In this document: positions 30,570 through 38,295 of the stretch, piece by piece
Position numbering within the stretch: the first letter of the stretch is position 1
Layout of the letters: every line of letters starts with the position of its first letter
Assembly (NCBI GenBank): GCA_964452415.1
Contig: CAYVME010000007.1
Span: forward strand, 1 to 40,188
From: UBA12068 sp964452415
GTDB taxonomy: Bacteria > Patescibacteriota > Minisyncoccia > Moranbacterales > GWC2-37-73
Direction of reading: 5' to 3'
DNA length: 40,188 nt
Notes under the pieces: generated by a model
What the model was told of the DNA's origin: nothing
The model's input: the letters and a program-made list of their open reading frames with translations, nothing else
Databases searched by the model: none
Translations under genes and position numbers: made by a program

Positions 30570-31668
30570 CTAATTTGACTTTGCTTGCCAGCGCAAAAAA
30601 CTTTCCATGAAATCTTGTAAATCACCCTCCAAAACTTTTTCAGGATCACTGCTTTCGTGCTTGGTTCGATGATCTTTCACCATTTTGTATGGATGCACAA
30701 CATATGAGCGAATTTGCGATCCCCATTCTGCACTTTTATACTCCCCACGAAGTTTTTCTCTTTCTTCCTTTTGCTTTTCCAAATATTTTTGGTGAATTCT
30801 GGCTTTCAAAACTTTCATGGCTTGTTCCTTGTTTTGAAGTTGGCTTCGTTCGCTCTGACAAGTAACCACGACTCCCGTTGGAGTGTGAGTGATGCGAACT
30901 GCGCTGTCTGTGGTGTTCACATGCTGTCCACCAGCTCCAGAAGCACGATAAGTGTCAATCACAAGGTCAGTTGGAGAAATCACAACCTCAGAAATTTCTT
31001 CAATAACTGGCAAAACTTCCACAATTGCAAAGGATGTTTGTCGCAGATTGTCAGAATTGAAAGGTGAAAGCCGGACCAAGCGATGCACGCCAGCCTCACT
31101 TTGCAAATATCCATAAGCATACGCGCCAGAAATTTCAATTGTCGCACTCTTGATTCCAGCTTCAGCTCCGCGAGTTTCTTCAACCATCACCGCTTTGAAA
31201 CCATTTTTTTCAGACCATTTAAGATACATTCTTTCCAGCATTTGAGCCCAATCCTGAGCATCAACTCCACCCGCACCACTTCTGATTGCCAAAATGACAT
31301 CGCTCTTGTCATATTCCCCGCCAAGGAGTGATTTGAATTCAAGAGCATCAAATTCTTTTTGAATTTCGGCAAATTGCTTTTCAATTTCTGCATGTTGTTC
31401 ATTTTCAGTCTCGCCAAAAAGACTGATAATTTCAATCAACTCAGCAACTTTTTTTTCAAGACTTTCCAGGCTTGCAATTTCATTCCTCAAAAGTTCAAGC
31501 TCCTTGGAAATTTGTCCTGCCTTTTGCGCATCATTCCAAAAGCCAATTTCTTCAGTTTTTTTTGCAAGCTCGACAATTTTTTTGTTTTTTCCTGCAAAGT
31601 CAAAGATAGTCCCGCAAAAGCGGGAGCTTATTTTTTATGATTTCAAGTTGTTCGAGAATTTCTTTCAT
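30570..31668 (-). CDS. prfB: Peptide chain release factor 2, with programmed +1 frameshift
   Basis: RF2 that reads UAA and UGA. It is encoded in two frames. Frame 0 starts at the ATG at 31668 (MKEILEQLEIIKNKLPLLRDYL) and meets an in-frame TGA at 31600-31602 inside TATCTTTGAC, the classical RF2 slip site. After a +1 shift the frame continues DFAGKNKKIVELAKK and runs to 30570. The joined product is 365 residues, the same length as the E. coli protein. SPFN (specificity loop) and GAGGQHVN (catalytic GGQ) are present. A CCCGC/GCGGG hairpin (31611-31624) ends 5 nt before the slip codon, where the usual internal Shine-Dalgarno is weak. Low RF2 should raise frameshifting: autoregulation. An ORF caller that ignores the shift would start at 31490. 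Confidence 0.95.
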
Positions 31669-31877
31669 AATAACTATATAAAATATAAGCAAAACCATTT
31701 TTATTTTTGGCCCATGTGCATCGTGCTTCACACTCTTTCAAGCCCCTCGGTTTGAATTATTCCGCCGCTGGAAAACCTAGGTTTTCCCGACCCCTTTCCT
31801 GAATCGGAGCTTTTGGATATTGAGCATTCATCCAAAAGCGTGCCAAGAATGAAAATGGTGGAGCGATTATTTTCAAA
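31669..31877. other. Gap with two strong inverted repeats
   Basis: No gene. 31770-31787 is a perfect 18-bp palindrome (GGAAAACCTAGGTTTTCC). 31809-31839 is a perfect 10-bp inverted repeat, GCTTTTGGAT/ATCCAAAAGC, followed by GTGCCAAG, which echoes the GCGTGCCGA end of the structured repeat. Neither has a T-run. Confidence 0.5.
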
Positions 31878-32621
31878 TCATCCAAAGATTAACAACATAT
31901 ACATTACCCCCATTCCACCAACAATACAAGCCAATTGCAAGACTGAATGTGAAATTTTGGTTGATTTGTGAAGTTCAGGAATGATGTCAGCACTGGCAAC
32001 ATAGATGAATCCTCCAGCCGCAAACGGAATCAGATAATATGTGAGATCTGAAAAACTTTGACCAATAACCAAAACCAGAATTGCTCCCATAACCGCCACA
32101 ATACCAGCCAAAAAGTTATACCAAAGCGCTTTCATTTTTGAAAAACCACCATATAGCATCGAAGCAAAATCTCCAATCTCATGAGGAATTTCGTGAAAAA
32201 TCACAGCTGTGGTGGTGGCAATTCCAATTGGGATACTAACCATGAAACTGGCCGCAATTATCATTCCGTCGATAAAATTGTGAGCCGCATCTCCAAACAT
32301 GATTACATATGAAAAAGTTTCATTGTGCTGGTCGCATGCAATGTCATGACAGTGATGCCAATGGATGAATTTTTCCAAAATAAAAAATGCCAAAATTCCA
32401 CCCAAAATCGAAAACGAGATTCCAACACCAGATCCATTTTTGTATGCTTCAGGAATCAAATGCAAAAACGCATCACCCAGAAGTGTTCCGCCCGCAAAAG
32501 CCACCGCCCAAATCAAAAACTTTTTGATTTTTTCTTCGCCAAATGGAAAAGCAATCAGCCCAAGCAGACTTAGTAAGCTTACAATGATTACAGAGATAAT
32601 TGTATAGAGCCAGACTGACAT
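31878..32621 (-). CDS. ZIP family metal transporter
   Basis: A 247-residue polytopic protein with about eight helices. The metal-site helices are clear: GDAAHNFIDGMIIAASF (helix IV, with His-Asn-Phe-Ile-Asp) and HEIPHEIGDFASMLYGGF (helix V, with HExPHExGD). A His-containing loop (HWHHCHDIACDQH, about residues 88-100) lies between helices III and IV. It imports Zn, Fe or Mn by family knowledge; the metal cannot be read. It is flanked by heptamer repeats upstream, no Shine-Dalgarno. The rubrerythrin gene beyond is on the same strand but separated by repeats. Confidence 0.93.
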   Translation of the reverse strand: MSVWLYTIISVIIVSLLSLLGLIAFPFGEEKIKKFLIWAVAFAGGTLLGDAFLHLIPEAYKNGSGVGISFSILGGILAFFILEKFIHWHHCHDIACDQHNETFSYVIMFGDAAHNFIDGMIIAASFMVSIPIGIATTTAVIFHEIPHEIGDFASMLYGGFSKMKALWYNFLAGIVAVMGAILVLVIGQSFSDLTYYLIPFAAGGFIYVASADIIPELHKSTKISHSVLQLACIVGGMGVMYMLLIFG

Positions 32622-32642
32622 AATAAAATTTATTTTAAAATT

Positions 32643-32769
32643 TTCAATTCACAATTTACAATTTTCATTAAATTTTCAATTACACAATTCTCAATTTTTT
32701 TCCGTTTTTTATTTAATCATTTATTCATTGCGATTTTATTGTAAATTGGAATTTGGAAATTGGAAATTC
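32643..32769. repeat. CAATTT/TTGGAAA heptamer arrays
   Basis: 32643-32698 is eight 7-bp units around (T/C)ACAATT and TTCAATT. 32748-32764 is TTGGAAT-TTGGAAA-TTGGAAA. The two runs are partly complementary and could pair as one large hairpin. They fill the gap between ZIP and rubrerythrin genes. Confidence 0.7.
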
Positions 32770-33291
32770 CTAATTAAGGTAATCCTTAATTAGGGTGATG
32801 TGGTCTTGTTCTGCTTGATTAAGTGCGGTGAACATTATTTTCACATGAGTCTCAACTGCCTCTTTGGCAAAGCGAGCATACAAGCCTGCTGCATGATTTT
32901 CCAATTCCAAAGTTTTTTCAAAATTTGCCACATCCTCATCAGGGCACTCTTTCGATCCAATTTCGGGCATTGGAATTTGCATAATTTTTGTGCAAATGAT
33001 GGCATGCTCCATTTCAACTTTTGCCAGTCTCTTATACATCTTCATTACATCATATGATTTTGTTTTTCCAGCCATGCAAAGATAGATCGCGTTGGCATCA
33101 ATTTCCAATTGCAAAGTCTCTTTCAAGTTTTTCATTGTTAATTCAGACAATTCCGTTTTCACTTCAACAACAGGTTTTGCATCTTTTCCTTCTCTGATAA
33201 AAGCATGTCTTGCTCCACAAAAAGGACAACTGGTTGGTTTCCCTTCTCCAATGTAAGCATCCCCGCAAATTTCACAAATCCAGGTTTTCAT
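32770..33291 (-). CDS. Rubrerythrin-like protein (rubredoxin plus ferritin-like domain)
   Basis: A 173-residue protein. The N-terminal rubredoxin-type knuckle is C6-x2-C9...C22-x2-C25; the ferritin-like four-helix bundle follows (about 45-173) with diiron-type motifs LEIDANAIY, KVEMEHAI, ELENHAAGLY and AEQDHITLI. The domain order is the reverse of classical rubrerythrin. Family knowledge points to peroxide reduction in anaerobes, with electrons from rubredoxin or ferredoxin. This fits the oxygen-sensitive POR operon nearby. It stands alone with no visible Shine-Dalgarno. Confidence 0.87.
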   Translation of the reverse strand: MKTWICEICGDAYIGEGKPTSCPFCGARHAFIREGKDAKPVVEVKTELSELTMKNLKETLQLEIDANAIYLCMAGKTKSYDVMKMYKRLAKVEMEHAIICTKIMQIPMPEIGSKECPDEDVANFEKTLELENHAAGLYARFAKEAVETHVKIMFTALNQAEQDHITLIKDYLN

Positions 33292-33344
33292 ATGATTCTA
33301 TAAATTACAAATTATTTACAAATATACAAAAAATTATACATTTC

Positions 33345-33806
33345 TTAAAATCCAATCACTTCTATTTTTGGATATTTTTCAAATTCACTTTTCTTTTTTT
33401 CCTCTCTCTCCTTGAGCGTGAAAACAAAAAGTTTATCGTATCCAATATATGCCTCAAGCACAAAAATGTCACCATTTACTGGACAAAGCACGGAAGCAAT
33501 TTCACGAATCGGAACAATGACAGTTACGCTTATTTTCTTCTCTGACAAAAAATCTTGGATTTCGGCTTGATTATTTTCAAGCACATCCCTTGAGAGTTGT
33601 CTCTCTTCCAGGGTTTCAGTCTCTCTGCCAAGTGGTCCAAATTTTATCGGAAATCCCTTTGCCTGAAATGCTTCACTTATCTGAGTGCCACCACCAATCA
33701 AAACCGCCGTGAAATATTCCTCGGAAATTTCTCTGATTTTTTCAACAACTTCCTGATTATGCACCAAATCTCCGGAGATTTTAATTAGCGCAGTTTTTCT
33801 CAACAT
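33345..33806 (-). CDS. Short amino-acid-kinase-fold-like protein
   Basis: A 153-residue protein whose N-terminal 45 residues (TALIKISGDLVHNQEVVEKI, AVLIGGGTQISEAF) match the nucleotide-binding start of aspartate/glutamate/uridylate kinases. The remaining 100 residues do not show the rest of that fold: the usual second Asp/Lys region is missing and normal members exceed 230 residues. It may be a reduced, non-catalytic or regulatory relative or a truncated gene that stayed open. It lies 24 bp after tRNA-Thr on the same strand. Confidence 0.6.
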   Translation of the reverse strand: MLRKTALIKISGDLVHNQEVVEKIREISEEYFTAVLIGGGTQISEAFQAKGFPIKFGPLGRETETLEERQLSRDVLENNQAEIQDFLSEKKISVTVIVPIREIASVLCPVNGDIFVLEAYIGYDKLFVFTLKEREEKKKSEFEKYPKIEVIGF

Positions 33807-33829
33807 CCCTTTAGTAAAAAATAATAATG

Positions 33830-33902
33830 AGCCGATGATCGGAGTTGAACCGGCGACCTACGCGTTACGAGTGCGTTGCTCTACCAACTGAGCTACATCG
33901 GC
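33830..33902 (-). tRNA. tRNA-Thr (CGU)
   Basis: Acceptor GCCGATG/CATCGGC, D-arm GCTC/GAGC with AGTTGGTA, anticodon loop CTCGTAA (anticodon CGT), T-loop TTCAACT, discriminator T. The anticodon stem has an A-C mismatch at its loop end (31-39) and the T-stem has a C-A mismatch and a G-U pair. CCA is not encoded. Confidence 0.88.
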
Positions 33903-33913
33903 GTAGCTCAATA

Positions 33914-34828
33914 TTAGCCAATTTGAGCCTTTTTTGCAAGTTTCTCCCAGTTTGCATTTACCGTTTTTTGAATATCCACAATCACATCCTTATTTTTATC
34001 GCTGAAAAGATGCTTGAAGCGCCCCTGGACTTTCAAGAACTCTTCGATTGGTTTTGGATTTTTCACCACATTATTGATCGTATATTTTCCGTCTTCAATT
34101 TCATAGAGTGGCCAAAAGTTTGTTTCTGTTGCAAGCTTCCCCACGGCGACATATTCCGAAGTCGGATATTTCCAGATTTGGGTGCAAGGCTGAAGCACGA
34201 GCAAAAATGATGGGCCTGGGGTTTCCAAGGCTTTCTTGGCTTTCTTTTTCAGATCATTCACAAAAGCCACGTTTGTTTGTGCAAGATATTTGATGCCGTG
34301 CGCATTCACGATGTCCATCAAATCTTTTCGTTGTTGGGATTTTCCAAAAGATTCAACTCCAGCTGGTGCAGTTTCAGTGTTGGCACCATAAGGAGTTGCT
34401 CCACTTCTTTGTCCTCCGGTGTTCATGTATCCACCATTATCATAGCAAACATACAAAAAGTCGTGACCTCGCTCAAGCGCACCCGAAAGTGCTTGCAATC
34501 CAATGTCATATGTTCCACCATCGCCACCAAAGCAAACAATTTTTGCTTTTTTTCCTTTTGGCAATTTTCCACTTCTCACCAAGGCTTTTTGAGCCGCATC
34601 AATTCCAGAAGCAGTCGCCGCCGCATTTCCAAAAACACTGTGTATATATGGGACTTTCCACGCAGTGTATGGATATATTGTAGTTGTCACTTCAAGACAT
34701 CCCGTGGCGTTGGCCACAATTACTGGTTCGTCGGTCGATGCCAACACATGCCTAACAATCGCCGGAATCCCACACCCCTGACAAGTCGCATGCCCCGATG
34801 AAAGTTTTTTTGTAAGTTCTTTATTCAT
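33914..34828 (-). CDS. porB: Pyruvate:ferredoxin oxidoreductase, beta subunit
   Basis: A 304-residue thiamine-diphosphate-binding subunit. GCGIPAIVRHVL, GDGGTYDIGLQALSGALERG (the GDG...N ThDP-Mg motif region) and YDNGGYMNTGGQRSGATPYGA are diagnostic. It catalyses pyruvate decarboxylation to acetyl-CoA with electrons to ferredoxin, together with alpha, gamma and delta. It is the last gene of the minus-strand order C-D-A-B and starts 11 bp after the alpha gene stop. 2-oxoisovalerate-type relatives cannot be excluded. Confidence 0.93.
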   Translation of the reverse strand: MNKELTKKLSSGHATCQGCGIPAIVRHVLASTDEPVIVANATGCLEVTTTIYPYTAWKVPYIHSVFGNAAATASGIDAAQKALVRSGKLPKGKKAKIVCFGGDGGTYDIGLQALSGALERGHDFLYVCYDNGGYMNTGGQRSGATPYGANTETAPAGVESFGKSQQRKDLMDIVNAHGIKYLAQTNVAFVNDLKKKAKKALETPGPSFLLVLQPCTQIWKYPTSEYVAVGKLATETNFWPLYEIEDGKYTINNVVKNPKPIEEFLKVQGRFKHLFSDKNKDVIVDIQKTVNANWEKLAKKAQIG

Positions 34829-34839
34829 ATATAAAAAAT

Positions 34840-36000
34840 TTATTGCAGATATTTAATCTTGTTGCTTATATTACCTTTTTCAAGATCATCAAAAACAGAA
34901 ATTACATGGGATTGCATGGTGTCGCGTCCGCCGATGCCATAGACATAACTTGCAATTTGATATTTGTGCGAGCCAGCATAGTGCATGCTGTTTGAAATGT
35001 CGCAAAAAAGTGGCGGATATGATCCAAATGACATCGCACGATCAAGCACGGCAATTTTTTTGACATGCCCCAATTCAGCCCCGACCTCCTTGAATGGAAA
35101 TGGTCTGAACAAATTTATTTTCAATAGTCCCACTTTTTTTCCCTGAGCGCGAAGTTGATCAACTGCATCTTTGGCTGTTCCGGCTGTGGCCCCCATCATC
35201 ACAATCACCTCGTCAGCATCCTTGACTTTGTACGACTCAAAAATTCCATGTTTTCGGCCAGAAATTTTCTCGTATTCCTTGCAGATTTTCTTGTACAAAG
35301 ATTTTACTTTTTGGAAGGCTTTTTCCTGATCAATTTTAAAGTCAAAATAGGTGTTTTGCAGGGCTAAAGTCCCAATAGTGATTGGATTTTCTTGGCTTGT
35401 CAAAGCGTTTTCTGGTTTGAAATCCCCTACAAAACTTCGGATCTTTTCATCCTCAATGATCTCCACACGCTCTGTGGTGTGCGAGGTGTGGAATCCATCC
35501 ATAATCGGCATAACAGGCACTCCTGCCATTTCGGCCAGCCTGAGGGCAATTATTGTGTTGTCATAGGCATCCTGGGCTTGTTCTCCAAAGATTTGGACCC
35601 ATCCAAGATCGCGAATCGACATCACATCGCCATGTTCCCCGTGAATATTGAGCGGAGCTGAAAGTGCCCTGGAAGAGACACACATCAAAATCGGCAAACC
35701 AAGCCCACTGACCACAGGAAGAGTTTCAGCCATGTGCAAAAGTCCTTGCGAACTTGAAGCAGTCACTGCCCGCGCTCCAGCTGAACATGCTCCGATTGTG
35801 GCGCTCATCGCAGAGTGCTCAGATTCAACTTGCACAATTTCAGTTTCAACAAGCCCATCAGCTTTCATCTTGGCATAAGTCTCGATGATTGGAGTTTGCG
35901 GTGTGATTGGATACACCGCCATCACATCAGGATGAATCTGCCTGAGAGCTTCAGCCATCGCATAACCACCAGTCAAGGCTTTTATATTTTTCTTTTTCAT
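34840..36000 (-). CDS. porA: Pyruvate:ferredoxin oxidoreductase, alpha subunit
   Basis: A 386-residue subunit from the ATG at 36000, two bases after the stop of the delta gene. Longer starts would run back through the ferredoxin gene. The start KALTGGYAMAEALRQIHPDVMAVYPITPQTPIIE, the EHSAMSATIGACSAGARAVTASSSQGLLHM block and the C-terminal VLDRAMSFGSYPPLF are typical of the alpha subunit that binds pyruvate and CoA. In the complex it pairs with the ThDP-binding beta subunit. Confidence 0.94.
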   Translation of the reverse strand: MKKKNIKALTGGYAMAEALRQIHPDVMAVYPITPQTPIIETYAKMKADGLVETEIVQVESEHSAMSATIGACSAGARAVTASSSQGLLHMAETLPVVSGLGLPILMCVSSRALSAPLNIHGEHGDVMSIRDLGWVQIFGEQAQDAYDNTIIALRLAEMAGVPVMPIMDGFHTSHTTERVEIIEDEKIRSFVGDFKPENALTSQENPITIGTLALQNTYFDFKIDQEKAFQKVKSLYKKICKEYEKISGRKHGIFESYKVKDADEVIVMMGATAGTAKDAVDQLRAQGKKVGLLKINLFRPFPFKEVGAELGHVKKIAVLDRAMSFGSYPPLFCDISNSMHYAGSHKYQIASYVYGIGGRDTMQSHVISVFDDLEKGNISNKIKYLQ

Positions 36001-36002
36001 AT

Positions 36003-36287
36003 TTATTTTTTCATAATGATAGCTTTCACTGGGCAAACCTGCGCGCAGACCCCACAGCCTTTGCAAAAATCATAATCAATATCAGCTTTTTTCTTTGCAT
36101 TTTTCTTGCTGTCAGCTGTGAGCTGTGAGTTGTGAGCTTTCATCTCAATGCACCCGTCTGGACAATATGCCACACAAGTTTCACACCCAATGCAAACATC
36201 CTTGTCAACTTCAGGTGTCATGTATCGCCAATCCCCCGTTTTTGGAGACTTTGAAATATCGTGTCTTATAATTCCGCCTTTTTCCAT
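36003..36287 (-). CDS. porD: Pyruvate:ferredoxin oxidoreductase, delta subunit (2[4Fe-4S] ferredoxin)
   Basis: A 94-residue ferredoxin-like subunit with two complete [4Fe-4S] motifs, CIGCETCVAYCPDGC and CKGCGVCAQVCPVKA. It passes electrons from the catalytic core to free ferredoxin. Between the motifs is an unusual Lys-rich insertion of about 25 residues (AHNSQLTADSKKNAKKK...). Its DNA at 36114-36141 is four 7-bp repeat units, so a tandem repeat has expanded inside the gene without breaking the frame. It overlaps neither neighbour but is spaced 2 and 11 bp from them. Confidence 0.93.
   Translation of the reverse strand: MEKGGIIRHDISKSPKTGDWRYMTPEVDKDVCIGCETCVAYCPDGCIEMKAHNSQLTADSKKNAKKKADIDYDFCKGCGVCAQVCPVKAIIMKK
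36114..36141. repeat. Four AGCTGTG-type heptamers inside porD
   Basis: AGCTGTG, AGCTGTG, AGTTGTG, AGCTTTC: four contiguous 7-bp units on the plus strand, encoding the AHNSQLTADS part of the spacer between the two iron-sulphur motifs. Confidence 0.75.
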
Positions 36288-36298
36288 ATTTTTTTGTT

Positions 36299-36871
36299 TT
36301 AAAGTGAATCGTATCCCACTTCCATGGCTTTAATGTTTTTTTCAGTCAAATCCTTTCCAATTTTCTCAGTGAAAACTTCGCGGAAAATTTCCTCGGCGCT
36401 CTCCATTGAAACAATTTCGCTGATCTTGATCAGATGACCAATCAAAACCATGTTGGGATTCGGTTTTCCAATGATTTCAGCTGAAATTCCATTTCCATCC
36501 ACAGCATGAATCAAGCCTTGGAAATGTGGGACTCTTTTTCTGATTTCTTCAGTCGGATTTGTTGAATTCACAATCAAGATTTCATGCTTGTCCAAATTTC
36601 TGGCCACATCTTGAGAGTCCATTACAGTTTCATCCATCACAACCACAACATCAGGGTCAGTTACTGGCTCTTGAGTTCGAAGAACTTCATTTGAAACGCG
36701 CAAAAACATTTTTGTCGGTGCTCCAGATCTTTCCGGCCCAAAAAAAGGAAATGCTTTCACAAATTTTCCTTCATTGACAGCGGCATGCGCCACAAGTTCA
36801 GAAGCGGTCTTTGCTCCCTGCCCGCCTCGAGCAAAAAAGATTATTTCGAATGTATTTTTGTTTAGTTTCAT
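36299..36871 (-). CDS. porC: Pyruvate:ferredoxin oxidoreductase, gamma subunit
   Basis: A 190-residue subunit starting NTFEIIFFARGGQGAKTASELVAHAAV, the GxGGQG motif of the gamma family, then FPFFGPERSGAPTKMFLRVS and PDVVVVMDETV. It is the first gene of the operon; an AT-rich region just before the ATG could hold its promoter but no clear -35 is seen. It completes a four-subunit POR, a fermentative acetyl-CoA route. Confidence 0.94.
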   Translation of the reverse strand: MKLNKNTFEIIFFARGGQGAKTASELVAHAAVNEGKFVKAFPFFGPERSGAPTKMFLRVSNEVLRTQEPVTDPDVVVVMDETVMDSQDVARNLDKHEILIVNSTNPTEEIRKRVPHFQGLIHAVDGNGISAEIIGKPNPNMVLIGHLIKISEIVSMESAEEIFREVFTEKIGKDLTEKNIKAMEVGYDSL

Positions 36872-36920
36872 ATTTTATATTTTATCATAAAAGAAGTCTC
36901 TTGCCCATTGTTAAATACAC

Positions 36921-38054
36921 CTACAAAATTGCTTTCAATTTCTCCAGTGCTGATTTCAATTCCGCTGGCCTCAAGCAATAGGATATTCGAAGATGTGTGT
37001 CATATTTTTCACCAAAAGCAACTCCGGGAGTGAGAGCCACGCCAGCTTTTTCCAGAAAAAATGTTGCCAGATCCAAAGAACTTGAAATTTCAAATTTTTT
37101 CATGATTTGAGAAAAATCAGGGAAAACAAAAATTCCTCCAGTTGATTTGGCATGTGGAATTTCCATTTCATCAAGCCAAGCATGCACGATCTTTCGTTGT
37201 TCAAGAAGGTCAGGCAAAGTTTGGCCACTTTCCAGGGCTGTGATCGCTGATGCATCAGAAATCGAGGATGGACAACCAATATAATTTTCCAAAAATCTTC
37301 CAATGATGACATTCAGTTCTTGAGGACAAACCACATATCCCAATCTCCACCCTGTCATGGCGTGAGATTTTGAAAGTGAATTGATGACAATGATTTCATC
37401 CCCAAATTGTCGCAAACTGAAAGCTGGATCGGGACTAAAGTTGGAATAGCATTCATCTGAAATTATCGTCACATTGTTTTCTCTGCAAACTTTCACGATT
37501 TTCTCCAACTCCTCCTTTTGATATGTCACACCTGTCGGATTATTTGGCGAATTTATGATGATGCAAGATTTTTTTTCTTTGGTTTTATTTTCAATAAAAA
37601 TTTCTTGGAGAATTTTAGCACTCAATTGAAAATCATTCGGCTTAGTGTCAACAAGAACAACCTCAGCCCCGCACGACTGGGCAATTTGAAAAAAAGGCGG
37701 ATAATATGGACCCGCCATGAAAACAATGTCTCCATCATCCACCAGCGACCAAAGAACACTTCCAAGAAAAGGTTTTGCTCCTGATGAAACAGAAACACAT
37801 TCAAAATCAACCCCATGAATTTCAGCAATCTTTTTTCGAAGCATCATTGAACCTTGTGCCGGATTATAATGCGTCTTATTATTCTTAATAGCTGAAATTC
37901 CAGCTTCTTTGATAATTTCTGGGGTGTCATAATATGGCTCACCCAATCCGAGTGAAATTATCTTTCTTCCCAAGACCTCTTGCTCTTTCACTTTCTTGGC
38001 AAAAACATATAATGGCGAGGATGTGAGTTTTTCAGCTCTTTTTGATGTTCGCAT
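36921..38054 (-). CDS. PLP-dependent class I/II aminotransferase
   Basis: A 377-residue fold-type I enzyme. NSPNNPTGVTY (the NPTG motif), SDECYS (Asp and Tyr to PLP) and SLSKSHAMTGWRLGY with the Schiff-base Lys are intact; the C-terminal LRISYCLRPAEL holds the carboxylate-binding Arg. It resembles aspartate/aromatic aminotransferases of the AspB branch; amino-acid specificity cannot be told. It precedes the POR operon on the same strand with a 49-bp gap and may be transcribed with it, linking amino acids and pyruvate. Confidence 0.9.
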   Translation of the reverse strand: MRTSKRAEKLTSSPLYVFAKKVKEQEVLGRKIISLGLGEPYYDTPEIIKEAGISAIKNNKTHYNPAQGSMMLRKKIAEIHGVDFECVSVSSGAKPFLGSVLWSLVDDGDIVFMAGPYYPPFFQIAQSCGAEVVLVDTKPNDFQLSAKILQEIFIENKTKEKKSCIIINSPNNPTGVTYQKEELEKIVKVCRENNVTIISDECYSNFSPDPAFSLRQFGDEIIVINSLSKSHAMTGWRLGYVVCPQELNVIIGRFLENYIGCPSSISDASAITALESGQTLPDLLEQRKIVHAWLDEMEIPHAKSTGGIFVFPDFSQIMKKFEISSSLDLATFFLEKAGVALTPGVAFGEKYDTHLRISYCLRPAELKSALEKLKAIL

Positions 38055-38295
38055 ATTCGTTTATTTTAACATTCTTAATAATATTCTCACTATAAAGGGA
38101 ATGGGACCACAGGGCAAGACCTGGACATGATTTCAATACTGTATTAGAATTGGTTTATATGAATACGATTTTTGTGAAAAATGTAACCTTGGATACAAAC
38201 GATAATTCAGATTGATTATCGTCGATTTTATTTTTACCACAAAAAACAAGATCGACTCAGACGGAGCCGATTTATTTTTTTATTTAATTAAATTT

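Noticed and set aside
31491..31668. prfB as a broken gene (frameshift mutation)
   Set aside because: The shift occurs exactly at the known RF2 slip site and the joined protein has the normal length, so it is programmed.
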